This document shows, one piece after another, positions 33,386 through 41,981 of a DNA stretch of 64,000 bases. Under the pieces are notes generated by a model. It did not search any database and was not told the DNA's origin. It saw nothing but the letters and a program-made list of their open reading frames with translations. The position numbers and the translations under genes were made by a program. The number at the start of each line of letters is the position of its first letter. Position 1 is the first letter of the stretch. Source of the stretch: Phaeospirillum sp. (GTDB lineage: Bacteria; Pseudomonadota; Alphaproteobacteria; Rhodospirillales; Magnetospirillaceae); the NCBI GenBank assembly GCA_030651575.1, contig JAUSFB010000073.1, forward strand, positions 62,001-126,000, written 5' to 3'.

Positions 33386-33664
33386 GTGGACACCGTAGCC
33401 GCTCTCGTCTCGATCTTCGGCCCGACCATCGCCGGGGGATATCTCCTGCGGCTGGCCGGCTGTCGCTGGCGGCGCGTGGCGTTCGGGTCGGCCATGTGCT
33501 TCGCCATCGCCATGCTGGTGCTGTTCTTCCTGTGGCGGGCCGCCGAGCGATACGGCTGGGACATGGAAACGGCGGTGCTGTTCCTGCCCTTCATCGAGGC
33601 GGCGGCCTTCGCCTTCCTGATCTGGCAGCCGCCGGGCTGGCGGAATCCCGTTTCTCACCATTGA
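33386..33664 (+). CDS. Small phage membrane protein
   Basis: A 92-aa protein with three hydrophobic segments (about residues 5-24, 33-50 and 63-81). It overlaps no other gene and precedes the hairpin-rich leader. It could be a holin-like or superinfection-related protein; no family was recognised. Confidence 0.5.
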   Translation: MDTVAALVSIFGPTIAGGYLLRLAGCRWRRVAFGSAMCFAIAMLVLFFLWRAAERYGWDMETAVLFLPFIEAAAFAFLIWQPPGWRNPVSHH

Positions 33665-33667
33665 CCG

Positions 33668-33817
33668 GGGCGGCCATGTGCCGCCCTTGACCATTCCCTG
33701 TCGGTGAAAGTCGGCGGGGGACGGGCTGCGTCCACAGCCCGAACCGCGAGGATTGCCCTCGCACGACCCCACCCCGGCCGAGGCCGGGCCGTCCCGCCAC
33801 CCGTGCACACGGGCGGG
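33668..33817 (+). other. Array of five hairpins upstream of com
   Basis: Perfect stems follow one another: 33668-33674/33680-33686 (7 bp), 33723-33728/33735-33740 (6 bp), 33746-33751/33757-33762 (6 bp), 33773-33779/33782-33788 (7 bp) and 33793-33798/33812-33817 (6 bp). No gene fits this stretch. It would form the 5-prime leader of the com-dam message or a separate structured RNA. Confidence 0.65.
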
Positions 33818-33837
33818 TCCAGTCGTAAACGAAGAAG

Positions 33838-34035
33838 ATGATGGAGTCCATTCGCTGCGGAAAATGCAGCCGCCTTCTGGCCAGACGGTCGGGGGACGGC
33901 ACCCTTGAAATCAAGTGCCCCCGCTGTGGGACACTGAACCATGTGAGGGCCGCGAGCCCCCAATCGGAGCGCCCCCGAGCGTCGATCACGGAGACCGACG
34001 CCCATGGGAGCGCCACAGAACCACCACCCCGTTGA
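33838..34035 (+). CDS. com: Com-like zinc-finger translational activator
   Basis: A 65-aa protein with two zinc-binding knuckles, C-G-K-C (Cys7, Cys10) and C-P-R-C (Cys27, Cys30), as in Mu Com. Mu Com binds the com-mom message and opens the mom ribosome site. Here the end of the gene overlaps the start of a DNA adenine methylase gene by 32 bases, the same arrangement with a different modification enzyme. The C-terminal tail is Ser/Thr/Pro-rich and probably unstructured. Confidence 0.8.
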   Translation: MMESIRCGKCSRLLARRSGDGTLEIKCPRCGTLNHVRAASPQSERPRASITETDAHGSATEPPPR

Positions 34036-34822
34036 CCCGCTTCCCGGCCTGTTGCCCTGGCTGGGAGGCAAACGCAATCTGGCCGCCCGGCTGATCCGGC
34101 GCATCGAGGCCATTCCCCACACCTGCTACGCCGAACCCTTCCTGGGCATGGGAGGGGTGTTCTTCCGCCGCCGCCGCCGGCCGCCGGTCGAGGCCCTGAA
34201 CGACCTCAACCGCGATGTGTCCAACCTGTTCCGGGTGGTGCGGCGCCACCCCGACGCCCTGCTGGCCGAGCTGTCCTACAGCCTGAACAGCCGGGCCGAC
34301 TTCGAGCGGCTGCGGGCGACCCCGCCCGAATCGCTGACCGACGTGGAACGGGCGGCCCGCTTCTATACCCTCCAGCAACTCAGCTTCGCCGGGAAGGTGC
34401 GGACCCCGACCTTCGGCTATTCGGCCATGTCGGCCGGGCGCCTTGCCCCCTCCCGGTTCCAGGACTCGGTGAAGGCCGCCCATGCCCGGCTGGAGCGGGT
34501 CTATATCGACGGCTTGCCCTTCGGCGACTTCATCGCCCGCTGGGATCGGCCTGCGACCCTGTTCTATCTGGACCCGCCGTATTTCGGCTGCGAGACCGAT
34601 TACGGCAAGGAACTGTTCTCCCGCGATGACTTCGCCCGGCTGGCCGACCAGCTTGCCGGAATCCGGGGCCGCTTCCTCCTCTCGCTCAACGACCGCCCGG
34701 AGGTGCGGGACATCTTCGGCCGGTTCCAGGTCGAGGCGGTCCAGACCACCTACACCGCCGGCGGCGGCCAGCACGCCAAGTCCGTCGGCGAGGTGATCAT
34801 CAGCGGCGGGAGGGGCGAATGA
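34004..34822 (+). CDS. DNA adenine methylase (D12 class, Dam-like)
   Basis: A 272-aa N6-adenine methyltransferase. The S-adenosylmethionine motif region is LPWLGGKR (residues 17-24) with AEPFLGMGGVFF, and the catalytic motif is DPPY in LFYLDPPYFG (about 190). It presumably modifies phage DNA against host restriction. Its start lies inside com, so its translation is likely controlled by Com. Both the motifs and the length are intact. Confidence 0.9.
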   Translation: MGAPQNHHPVDPLPGLLPWLGGKRNLAARLIRRIEAIPHTCYAEPFLGMGGVFFRRRRRPPVEALNDLNRDVSNLFRVVRRHPDALLAELSYSLNSRADFERLRATPPESLTDVERAARFYTLQQLSFAGKVRTPTFGYSAMSAGRLAPSRFQDSVKAAHARLERVYIDGLPFGDFIARWDRPATLFYLDPPYFGCETDYGKELFSRDDFARLADQLAGIRGRFLLSLNDRPEVRDIFGRFQVEAVQTTYTAGGGQHAKSVGEVIISGGRGE

Positions 34823-35538
34823 GCGAGACCGATATCAGCTATTGCGGCGATGGCCGCACCACCGCCTTCCCCGTCACCTACGCCATCTTCGACGAAACCG
34901 ATATCCAGGTCTGGGTGGACGACTCCCACCTGACCTCCGGGTTCCGGGTGGTGGTGGACCGCAGCATGGTGATCTTCGCCAAGGCCCCGGCCTCCGGTAC
35001 CATCGTCTTGCTGCGGCGGGTGCTGGAGGTGGCCAAGGCTCCGAACTTCCCCGCCGGGGCGCCGGTCAGCGCCAGGGCGTTGGACCAGGAGTTCCACCGC
35101 CTGACCGCCGCAATCGGACAGGTGGCCGACGATCTGGGGCGGGCGGTGACGCGCTCCCCCCTGTCGTCCAGCACCGCAGACCTGACCCTTCCCGAGCCGG
35201 TTCCACGTCGCTCCCTGATGTGGAACGCCGACGGCAGCGGATTGACCAACAGCGGCGCCGACCTCGAAGCCCTCGGCCGACAGGTTGCCGCCCAGGTGGA
35301 CGAGGCCCGGAACTGGGCCTCCCAATCCGCGGCCTCGGCCGCAACCGCCTCCCGCGCCGAAGACACGGCCAGGACGGCGGCGGCGGATATCCGAACGACA
35401 GCCGACGACGCGGCCCGGACCATCGTCGACGCCGCCGACATCAGCATGGTTGAGGCCCGCAAGGCCGCCTCGCTGGTGGACGGCATCGCCGATCCGGTGG
35501 CCGCCTATCGGAAACAGAAACTGCTCGGTCTTTGGTAG
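34819..35538 (+). CDS. T7-type tail fibre N-terminal protein
   Basis: A 239-aa protein. Residues 1-120 resemble the T7 gp17-type fibre attachment domain (AFPVTYAIFDETDIQVW, then FPAGAPVSARALDQEFHRL). The rest is an Ala-rich coiled coil (ASQSAASAATASRAEDTA). It joins the virion and carries the distal fibre. The start overlaps the methylase stop (ATGA). Confidence 0.8.
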   Translation: MSETDISYCGDGRTTAFPVTYAIFDETDIQVWVDDSHLTSGFRVVVDRSMVIFAKAPASGTIVLLRRVLEVAKAPNFPAGAPVSARALDQEFHRLTAAIGQVADDLGRAVTRSPLSSSTADLTLPEPVPRRSLMWNADGSGLTNSGADLEALGRQVAAQVDEARNWASQSAASAATASRAEDTARTAAADIRTTADDAARTIVDAADISMVEARKAASLVDGIADPVAAYRKQKLLGLW

Positions 35539-35549
35539 GGGAGGGAACC

Positions 35550-36452
35550 ATGTCCACTTTGCGCAGCGCCACCGACGCCATCGTCAATCGCGTCGAGGCA
35601 TCCGCCGCCACCGCCACCGGGGAAGACTTGGTCCTGCTGGCCAAGGCCCTGGAGGCGGTCGGCCCGTCTTCCGCCGTCAACTTCATCAACGCCACCAGCG
35701 AACACCAGAATGGCCGGGTGCTGGCGACTGGCGACGAACAGAACGCCCGCGTCGTGGCCCAGGGCGACACCCAGGCCCAGCGGGTGCAACAGGTCATGGG
35801 CAACGCCGTCGGCGCCCTGACCACCAAGGGCGACATGCTCGTGCACAACGGTAGCGGTGCCGCCCGCCTGGCGTTGGGATCGCCGGGCCAGTCCCTGCGG
35901 GTGGGGGCGAACGGTCAACCGCAATGGGGTGCCTCGCGGCTCCTCAACACGGCGCACCACTTCTTCGCCGACATCACCCGGACGACCTGGGGCAGCAAGG
36001 GCAACCTGCTGACCGGATCGAATTTCACCTATACCCCGGTGGGTGCCGGGTCGTGGTTCTGGGTCGACCACCGCATCTACCTGTCGACCAATTGCAGCTA
36101 CACCGCCACCGAAATCATGGTCAACGTCGCGGGCGGCGGCTGGCAGGTTTCGACCTCCATGCCGCTCAAGCGCACCGACACCGCTTGGACCAGCTTCGGC
36201 GGCAGCACCTACTACACCGGCTCGGGCAACGGCTATTTCTACTCGGACGGCAACGGCGGCTACAAGATGGTGGGGTCGGTGCTGATCGCCCCGGCCTACA
36301 CCCCCGGCCAGACCATCCAGTTCGGCGCCACCGCCTGGAGCCATGGCAGCAACTGGTTCTCGGTCAACGAGATGTACAGCCAGAACAACTACGTCTGCCG
36401 CTATGGCTGGTCGGAGATCCACGTCTTCGAGTTCCAGCCCCCGGCCGCTTGA
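35550..36452 (+). CDS. Distal tail fibre / receptor-binding protein
   Basis: A 300-aa protein. Residues 1-100 are helical and contain GRVLATGDEQNARVVAQGD. From residue 135 onward the sequence is rich in Gly, Ser, Tyr and Trp (YYTGSGNGYFYSDGNGGYK), as in beta-structured receptor-binding tips. GGAGGG stands upstream of the ATG. It follows the fibre attachment gene. Confidence 0.65.
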   Translation: MSTLRSATDAIVNRVEASAATATGEDLVLLAKALEAVGPSSAVNFINATSEHQNGRVLATGDEQNARVVAQGDTQAQRVQQVMGNAVGALTTKGDMLVHNGSGAARLALGSPGQSLRVGANGQPQWGASRLLNTAHHFFADITRTTWGSKGNLLTGSNFTYTPVGAGSWFWVDHRIYLSTNCSYTATEIMVNVAGGGWQVSTSMPLKRTDTAWTSFGGSTYYTGSGNGYFYSDGNGGYKMVGSVLIAPAYTPGQTIQFGATAWSHGSNWFSVNEMYSQNNYVCRYGWSEIHVFEFQPPAA

Positions 36453-36463
36453 GGAATCCCGCC

Positions 36464-36844
36464 ATGACCGAGACCGACATCAACGCCCTCGCGGCGGCCA
36501 TACCCGCATGGAAGCTATTCCAGCGGTTCTTCCCCGGCGTCGAAATCACCAGCGCCCAGGCTGATGCCGACGCCCCCGAGGTGATCACCTATCCCGATGG
36601 GTTCGAGGTGCCGAGCGAAGAACACCTGCTCGCCCTTCGACTGGATCTGGCCCGCGAAATCATCGGCACCCAGTACCAGCGCGACCGGATCGCCGCCTAT
36701 CTGCCGGCCGGGGACACCCTCGACGGCATCCTGAAGGGCCTCGCGGCCTTGCGCGAGCAGGGCACGACCCTCCCCGAGGACACCTTGCGCGTCCTCGATC
36801 ATTGGCAGGCGGTCAAGGCCAGCCACCCGAAACCAAAGGAGTAG
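36464..36844 (+). CDS. Hypothetical phage protein next to the fibre genes
   Basis: A 126-aa acidic protein without a recognised domain. Position directly after the fibre gene is where fibre assembly chaperones are found. The helical C-terminal half (LDGILKGLAALREQG) fits such a role, but this is inferred from context. Confidence 0.5.
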   Translation: MTETDINALAAAIPAWKLFQRFFPGVEITSAQADADAPEVITYPDGFEVPSEEHLLALRLDLAREIIGTQYQRDRIAAYLPAGDTLDGILKGLAALREQGTTLPEDTLRVLDHWQAVKASHPKPKE

Positions 36845-36846
36845 CC

Positions 36847-37056
36847 ATGGAAAACCATATCGCTGGCCAGTACGGCGGCGGGGAAAACGGCCCGATCCGG
36901 GCCGAACTCGCCCTGATCGACAAGCGCAAGGCCAGACCGCTCGGCGCCATCGTCACCGCCCAGGCCGCCGGGCTTGAACCCGATCCGGCCGACGTTCAGG
37001 CGTTGGCCGACCTGGAAGCCACGGCGGCAGACCTCCGTTCCCGGCTGGTGCCGTGA
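36847..37056 (+). CDS. Small hypothetical phage protein
   Basis: A 69-aa hydrophilic protein, helical in its second half. No family recognised. It starts 2 bases after the previous stop and its stop overlaps the next ATG (TGATG), so it is part of the lysis-region operon. Confidence 0.5.
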   Translation: MENHIAGQYGGGENGPIRAELALIDKRKARPLGAIVTAQAAGLEPDPADVQALADLEATAADLRSRLVP

Positions 37057-37391
37057 TGCCGGGGGATACTCCCCACGACTGGACGCCGGTTGCGCGTGAC
37101 GCCGTGGGCATCCTCGGTCAGGCATCCGACAACGTGCAGATCACCGTCACGGTTGCCCTGGCGCTGATCGCGCTGGCCGGCATCGCGGCGTGGTTCTTCT
37201 CGCGCCGCCGGCCCGAGGACGACAGCACCGTTCCCGCAACGCTGATGGTCAACGTCACCGAGGAGTTCTCGCGCCAAGTCGCCCACATGACCACGGCGGT
37301 CGAGGGCATGGCCGAAATCGTCGAGGAACTGCGCGACACCATCAAGGGATGCTCCACCTGCCCCTTCCACCCGAATGCCAAAAGGAATTGA
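37056..37391 (+). CDS. Single-helix membrane protein of the lysis region (possible spanin or holin partner)
   Basis: A 111-aa protein with one strong membrane segment (about residues 29-47), a charged helical region after it and a C-terminal CSTCPFHP motif. Topology and position just before the endolysin suggest a lysis accessory, but no lipobox or second membrane segment proves a class. A GTG at 37053 is the alternative start. Confidence 0.5.
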   Translation: MPGDTPHDWTPVARDAVGILGQASDNVQITVTVALALIALAGIAAWFFSRRRPEDDSTVPATLMVNVTEEFSRQVAHMTTAVEGMAEIVEELRDTIKGCSTCPFHPNAKRN

Positions 37392-37393
37392 CC

Positions 37394-37813
37394 ATGACCC
37401 CCATCGACTATGACGCCCTGGCCCGCGAAATCGTGGCGGTCGAGGGCCTGAAAACGAAGCCCTATCACTGCACCGCCGGCAAGCTGTCCATCGGCATCGG
37501 CCGCAACCTGGAAGACCGGGGTATCAGCGAGGACGAGGCCCGCTATCTGTTCAAGAACGACGAGGCCATCATCGAGCGCGAGCTTGATAGGAACGTCCCC
37601 TGGTGGCGCTCGCTCTCCGACGGCCGGCGCCGGGCGCTGATCAACATGGCCTTCATGGGCGTTCCCCGCCTGATGGGCTTCAAGAAGATGCTGGCCGCGC
37701 TCCAGGCCGGTGACGGGCAGACCGCCGCCGCCGAGGCCCGCGACAGCAAGTGGTCGCACGACGTGCAGCCGGAGCGCGTCGAGATGGTCTGCAACCTGTT
37801 CCAGGAGGTTTGA
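37394..37813 (+). CDS. Endolysin, T4-type lysozyme fold
   Basis: A 139-aa muramidase-like enzyme for host lysis. The motif E-G-L-K-T-K-P-Y (Glu17) then Y-H-C-T-A-G-K-L-S-I-G corresponds to the catalytic block Glu-8-Asp/Cys-5-Thr; here it reads Glu17, Cys26, Ser32. The Asp-to-Cys change is known in this family, but Ser at the Thr position is unusual. GRRRALINMAFMGVPRLMGFKKML matches the later part of the fold. There is no signal or SAR segment, so it depends on a holin. Confidence 0.85.
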   Translation: MTPIDYDALAREIVAVEGLKTKPYHCTAGKLSIGIGRNLEDRGISEDEARYLFKNDEAIIERELDRNVPWWRSLSDGRRRALINMAFMGVPRLMGFKKMLAALQAGDGQTAAAEARDSKWSHDVQPERVEMVCNLFQEV

Positions 37814-37815
37814 CA

Positions 37816-38364
37816 ATGAGCATCATGGACGACGCCCTCGGCGTCCTGGGCAAGGTCGCCCCGACCATCGCCACCATGCTGGGCGGCCCGCTGGCCGGAA
37901 CCGCCGTCATGGCCATCGAACAGGCCCTCGGCATCGATCCGACCGGCGATAAGGATGCCGCCCTCGCAGCGGTGGCCAGCGCCACCCCGGAGCAATTGCT
38001 GGCCCTCAAGGCCGAGGACAACCGGCACGCCGAGGCAATGGAGAAGCTGACCCAGGATCGGCTGAAACTGGGAAATGATGACCGGGGGAGCGCCCGTTCC
38101 CGCGACGTTGAATTCATCAAGGCCGGACGCAGCAACACCCGCGCCAACGTCCTGCTGATCACCGCCGGCCTCGGCATCGTCGGCGGGATCGGCTTCATGG
38201 TGTTCGGCAATGTGGACGGCAACACCGCCGTCGGCGGCTGCATCATCTCGGTGGTGACGCTGCTGGCGGGCAAGTTCGCCACCGCGTTCGATTTCGAGTT
38301 CGGCGGGTCCGCCGATTCGGAGCAGACCCGCACGCTGCTGGCCCACGCCCCGGCCATCAAGTAG
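37816..38364 (+). CDS. Holin of the 3-TM type
   Basis: A 182-aa protein with a Gly/Ala-rich N-terminal helix, a charged middle (EDNRHAEAMEKLTQDRL) and two hydrophobic helices near residues 110-128 and 135-150. This is the layout of GTA/phage three-helix holins (PF11351-like). It follows the endolysin by 2 bases and is the last phage gene. Confidence 0.75.
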   Translation: MSIMDDALGVLGKVAPTIATMLGGPLAGTAVMAIEQALGIDPTGDKDAALAAVASATPEQLLALKAEDNRHAEAMEKLTQDRLKLGNDDRGSARSRDVEFIKAGRSNTRANVLLITAGLGIVGGIGFMVFGNVDGNTAVGGCIISVVTLLAGKFATAFDFEFGGSADSEQTRTLLAHAPAIK

Positions 38365-38459
38365 CACGAAACAGGTGCGGAACAGCCGAAAAAGCGCGTG
38401 TCAGAAACGTGCCAATCGGCTGACACGTTCTTACGCTGTTCTTCGTCCAAATGCGAAAA

Positions 38460-38480
38460 GGCCCGCCTTCTGGGCGGGCC
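38460..38480 (-). terminator. Terminator of the tRNA-Thr gene
   Basis: An 8-bp GC stem, GGCCCGCC/GGCGGGCC, is followed on the minus strand by TTTTC. It ends transcription coming from the tRNA and separates it from the prophage. A second dyad, CGTGTCAG/CTGACACG, lies at 38397-38427. Confidence 0.75.
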
Positions 38481-38507
38481 TAATGCGCTGATATTCCAGC
38501 GGGAAAA

Positions 38508-38583
38508 TGGTGCTGCCGAATGGAATCGAACCATCGACCTTACCCTTACCAAGGGTATGCTCTACCAACTGAGCTACGGCAGC
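38508..38583 (-). tRNA. tRNA-Thr (GGT anticodon)
   Basis: The minus strand folds into a full cloverleaf of 76 bases: acceptor GCTGCCG pairing with CGGCAGC, D-arm with AGTTGGTAGAGC, anticodon stem-loop ACCCTTGGTAAGGGT with GGT, T-arm with GGTTCGATTCC, and an encoded CCA (38508-38510). It lies at the right edge of the prophage, a usual attachment location, but no duplicated 3-prime end was found on the left. Confidence 0.97.
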
Positions 38584-38707
38584 GACGCCACGCTCCGGAC
38601 CGACCGGCCTGCGAGGAGGGCGCTTTATGCCACAGTCGTTTTCGCGACGCAAGCGTCTTTAATGGCAAACTTGACGACACCCATGTCGGACGGGAATAGT
38701 GGCGCCC

Positions 38708-38896
38708 ATGAGCAAGGACGATCTCCCGATTCTATCGAAAAGAGGCCTGATCGAGGCCGATAAACGCGCCCGGCGGCAAGCCGAGGCCCTGCGGGCCAAT
38801 CTCGCCCGGCGCAAGACCCAGGGCAGCGCCCGCGCCGAAACCGAGAGCGGCTCTTGTCCGGACGAGGACCATACGTTACAAGACCCCGAGACCTGA
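38708..38896 (+). CDS. Small charged hypothetical protein
   Basis: A 62-aa protein, very rich in Arg, Lys, Glu and Asp with no hydrophobic segment. It is 15 bases upstream of dcd and probably cotranscribed. The function is not recognised. Confidence 0.5.
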   Translation: MSKDDLPILSKRGLIEADKRARRQAEALRANLARRKTQGSARAETESGSCPDEDHTLQDPET

Positions 38897-38911
38897 GGGA
38901 GCCTTCATTCA

Positions 38912-39466
38912 ATGTCCGTCATGCCCGACACCTGGATTCGCGAAATGGCCACCAAGAACGGCATGATCGAGCCGTTCACCGATACGCCGCAGCGCGATGG
39001 CGTCATCTCCTACGGCCTGTCTTCCTACGGCTACGACGCCCGCGTCAGCCGCGAGTTCAAGATCTTCACCAATGTGGACTCGGCGGTGGTGGACCCCAAG
39101 GCGTTCTCGCAGCAGAGCTTCGTCGACCGCGAGACAGATGTCTGCGTCATCCCCCCCAACAGTTTCGCCCTGGCGCGCACGGTGGAACGGTTCCGCATCC
39201 CGCGCGACGTGCTGGTGATCTGCCTGGGCAAGTCCACCTATGCCCGCTGCGGCATCATCGTCAATGTCACACCGCTGGAACCCGAATGGGAAGGCCATGT
39301 GACCCTGGAATTCTCCAACACCACCCCCCTGCCGGCCAAGATCTACGCCAACGAGGGCGCCTGCCAGTTCATCTTCCTCAAAGGCGACACGGTGTGCGAG
39401 ACCTCTTATCGTGACCGGGCCGGCAAGTATCAGGGCCAGCAGGGCGTCACCCTGCCCCGGCTGTAG
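38912..39466 (+). CDS. dcd: dCTP deaminase
   Basis: A 184-aa enzyme that deaminates dCTP to dUTP for thymidylate synthesis. Conserved blocks are visible: SSYGYDAR, the GKSTYAR nucleotide-binding loop, [15 protein letters not shown] with the catalytic glutamate, and the [15 protein letters not shown]-terminus that closes the active site. Length equals that of the bacterial family. It is followed 8 bases later by the APH/AAA gene. Confidence 0.97.
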   Translation: MSVMPDTWIREMATKNGMIEPFTDTPQRDGVISYGLSSYGYDARVSREFKIFTNVDSAVVDPKAFSQQSFVDRETDVCVIPPNSFALARTVERFRIPRDVLVICLGKSTYARCGIIVNVTPLEPEWEGHVTLEFSNTTPLPAKIYANEGACQFIFLKGDTVCETSYRDRAGKYQGQQGVTLPRL

Positions 39467-39474
39467 CGGCCGCC

Positions 39475-40995
39475 ATGGCCAGCCAGGCCGCCGTCACCGA
39501 CTTTCTGGCCGATCCGGCCAGTCATGGCGGTGCGGCGGTCGAGCGCATCGATACCCATATTTCCGCCATCTTCCTGGCCGGCGACCGCGTCTTCAAGCTG
39601 AAGAAGGCGGTGTGGCTGCCCTTCCTCAACTTCACCAGCCTGGAGGCGCGCCAAGCCGCCTGCGAGGCCGAGTTCACCATCAATCGCCGCGCCACTCCCG
39701 GCCTGTACCTCGGCGTGCGCCCGGTGACCCGCCAGGCCGATGGGCGCCTGACGCTGGGTGGCGACGGCGTGGTGGAGGATTGGGTGGTTGAGATGCGCCG
39801 CTTTGATCAGGCCACCCTGTTCGACCGGCTGGTGCGCACCGGCGCCCTAGACCGCCCCCGCATCACCGAACTGACCGAGGCGATCTTCACCTTTCATCAG
39901 GCGGCGCCGCCGCGTCCTGACCGGGGAGGAATCGCCGGGCTGACCTGGACCGTCGACACCAACCGCGCCTCCATGCTGACCCATGTCCCCACCATCTTGA
40001 ACCCGGACAAGGTCGGGCGGCTGGCCGAGGCCTCGCACGCCGCCCTCGCCCGTCACGCCCCGCTGCTGGAGGCCCGCCGCGCCGCCGGGCTGGTGCGCTG
40101 GTGCCACGGCGACCTGCATCTGGGGAATATCTGCCTGTTCGAGGGCAAGACGGCGCTATTCGACGCCATCGAATTCTCGGAAGACATCGCCTGTATCGAC
40201 GTCTTCTACGACCTCGCCTTCCTGCTGATGGACCTGGATCACCGCAGTCAACGGCGCATGGCCAATTGGGTGATGAATCACTATCTGGACCTGTCGGGCG
40301 ACTATGCCGGCATCGCGCCGCTGCCGCTGTTCCTGTCGGCCCGAGCCGCCATCCGCTCCCACGTCTCGGCCACCATGGCGGCGGGGGCGGCAGGCGAGCG
40401 CCGCGACCACCTGATCGCCGAGGCCCGGTCCTATCTCGACGCCGCCCTGGACTACCTGTCGCCGCCGCCGCCGCGCCTGCTGGCGGTGGGCGGGCTGTCG
40501 GGCAGCGGCAAGTCGCGCATGGGCCGCGAGCTGGCGCCGTTCCTGGCGGTTCCCGGTGCAGCGGTGGTGCGCTCGGACAGCCTGCGCAAGCACCTGATGG
40601 GAGTCTCGATCCACGACCGGCTCGGCCCCGAGGGCTATACGGCAGAGGTCACGCGGCGCACCTACCAGACCCTGTACGACACCTGCGCCACCCTGCTGGC
40701 TGCCGGTCATTCGGTGGTGGCCGACGCGGTCTTTGCCCGGCCGGAGGAGCGCGCCGCCATCGAGGCGGTGGCGGCCGGGGCCGGAATCCCCTTCGACGGA
40801 TTGTGGCTGGAAGCGCCGCCGGACCTGGCCGCCGCCCGCATCCTGGCGCGTCGGGCCAATGTTTCCGACGCCACGCCGGACGTGCTGGAACACCAGTTGA
40901 CCTACGACCTGGGAATCATCGGCTGGATCCGCATCGACAGCTCGCCGCCAAAGGACGTGTCGCTGGCGGCAGGCAAGGCCGCGCTGGGAATCTGA
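39475..40995 (+). CDS. Fused aminoglycoside phosphotransferase-like and P-loop kinase protein
   Basis: A 506-aa protein. Residues 1-320 are APH/choline-kinase-like with the catalytic loop CHGDLHLGN. Residues 335-500 are an AAA_33-type kinase with Walker A GLSGSGKSR (about 340). This fusion is common in Alphaproteobacteria (COG0645/COG2187), but the substrate is unknown. Start at 39475 directly follows dcd. Confidence 0.85.
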   Translation: MASQAAVTDFLADPASHGGAAVERIDTHISAIFLAGDRVFKLKKAVWLPFLNFTSLEARQAACEAEFTINRRATPGLYLGVRPVTRQADGRLTLGGDGVVEDWVVEMRRFDQATLFDRLVRTGALDRPRITELTEAIFTFHQAAPPRPDRGGIAGLTWTVDTNRASMLTHVPTILNPDKVGRLAEASHAALARHAPLLEARRAAGLVRWCHGDLHLGNICLFEGKTALFDAIEFSEDIACIDVFYDLAFLLMDLDHRSQRRMANWVMNHYLDLSGDYAGIAPLPLFLSARAAIRSHVSATMAAGAAGERRDHLIAEARSYLDAALDYLSPPPPRLLAVGGLSGSGKSRMGRELAPFLAVPGAAVVRSDSLRKHLMGVSIHDRLGPEGYTAEVTRRTYQTLYDTCATLLAAGHSVVADAVFARPEERAAIEAVAAGAGIPFDGLWLEAPPDLAAARILARRANVSDATPDVLEHQLTYDLGIIGWIRIDSSPPKDVSLAAGKAALGI

Positions 40996-41108
40996 AAAGC
41001 GGCCCAGGGACTCATCCACACCTTTGACAGTTACCAAATCGCGGTGGATTTCCAACCCGCCGGTTCAGGCGCATAATACCCGCCTTGAATTCCCGAGGGG
41101 AGGCCGCC

Positions 41109-41981
41109 ATGTCCGCCTTTAAGTCCATCCTGGTTCCCGTACCCGACGCCGGGGCCGGCGCTGTTCCGCTTGAGATCGCGTTGCGGCTGGCCGGCGGATT
41201 TTCCAGCCATGTCACCGCGCTCCATGTCCGGATCGATCCCACCACGGCGGTTCCGCTGGTGGGAGAAGGAATGTCGGGTGCCATGGTCGAGGAAATGATC
41301 TCCGTGGCCGAAACCCAGGGCGGCCTGCGCGCCAAGGCGGCCCGCGCCGCGTTCGACGCCGCCTGCGCCCGGCACGGAGCCCCCCTCCTGACGACGCCGC
41401 CCGCCGACGGCCTGTCCGCCGAGTGGGTCGACATGGTCGGGCGCGAGGACGATGTGGTGGCCTGGCGGGGTCGTCTCGCCGACCTGCTGGTGTTCGGCCA
41501 TCCCGGCGGCGAGGCCGAGATGCCGGCAATGATGACCCTGAACACCGCCCTGATGGCCAGCGGCAAGCCGCTGCTGCTGTGCCCGACCGAGCCGCCGGCC
41601 ACCTTCGCCCGCTCCATCGCCATCGCCTGGAACGGCAGCGCCGAGGCCGCCCGTGCCGTCGGCTGGGCGATGCCCCTGCTGCGCGAGGCCGCCACCGTCA
41701 CCATCTTGTCGGTGGCCGAGCATGCCGAACGCCCGGTCGAGACTCCCGCCGACGAGTTGGCGGCCTATCTGGCCTGGAACGGCGTCACCGCCGCCACCAG
41801 CGTGGTGCAGGCCCGCGCCTCCCATGCCGGCGAGGAACTGCTGAGTCAGACCGCCCGGTGCGGCGCCGACCTGCTGGTGATGGGAGCCTACACCCATTCC
41901 CGGCTCCGGCAGCTGATCCTGGGCGGCGTCACCCGCCACGTGATATCCCACGCGCCACTCTACGTCTTGATGTGTCACTGA
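41109..41981 (+). CDS. Tandem universal stress protein
   Basis: A 290-aa protein with two UspA domains (about 1-145 and 155-290). The C-terminal domain has MGAYTHSRLRQLILGGVTRHV, the ATP-binding-type G-x2-G/x9-G-S/T loop in modified form. The N-terminal domain is more diverged. A TTGACA element lies at 41024-41029 upstream, without a good -10 partner. The next gene starts right after its stop. Confidence 0.9.
   Translation: MSAFKSILVPVPDAGAGAVPLEIALRLAGGFSSHVTALHVRIDPTTAVPLVGEGMSGAMVEEMISVAETQGGLRAKAARAAFDAACARHGAPLLTTPPADGLSAEWVDMVGREDDVVAWRGRLADLLVFGHPGGEAEMPAMMTLNTALMASGKPLLLCPTEPPATFARSIAIAWNGSAEAARAVGWAMPLLREAATVTILSVAEHAERPVETPADELAAYLAWNGVTAATSVVQARASHAGEELLSQTARCGADLLVMGAYTHSRLRQLILGGVTRHVISHAPLYVLMCH

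Larger units (their letters stand above)
25807..38364. mobile_element. Defective composite prophage
   Basis: The left block (25807-29640) has a Mu-like organisation: leftward repressor, rightward Ner-type gene, tail chaperone and tape measure. The right block (30170-38364) is podovirus-like: tail protein, internal virion proteins, T7-type fibre, com-dam and lysis genes. Between them lies an inverted nuclease fragment. Terminase, portal, capsid and an integrase or transposase are missing, and several genes are truncated or frameshifted, so it cannot form virions alone. Confidence 0.85.

Noticed and set aside
38508-38583. tRNA-Thr as a proven prophage attachment site
   Set aside because: The position is suggestive, but no copy of the tRNA 3-prime end was found near 25450-25800 and no phage integrase is present.
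41024-41075. A sigma-70 or FNR promoter for the universal stress protein
   Set aside because: TTGACA is present, but neither a -10 at proper spacing nor a second FNR half-site fits.
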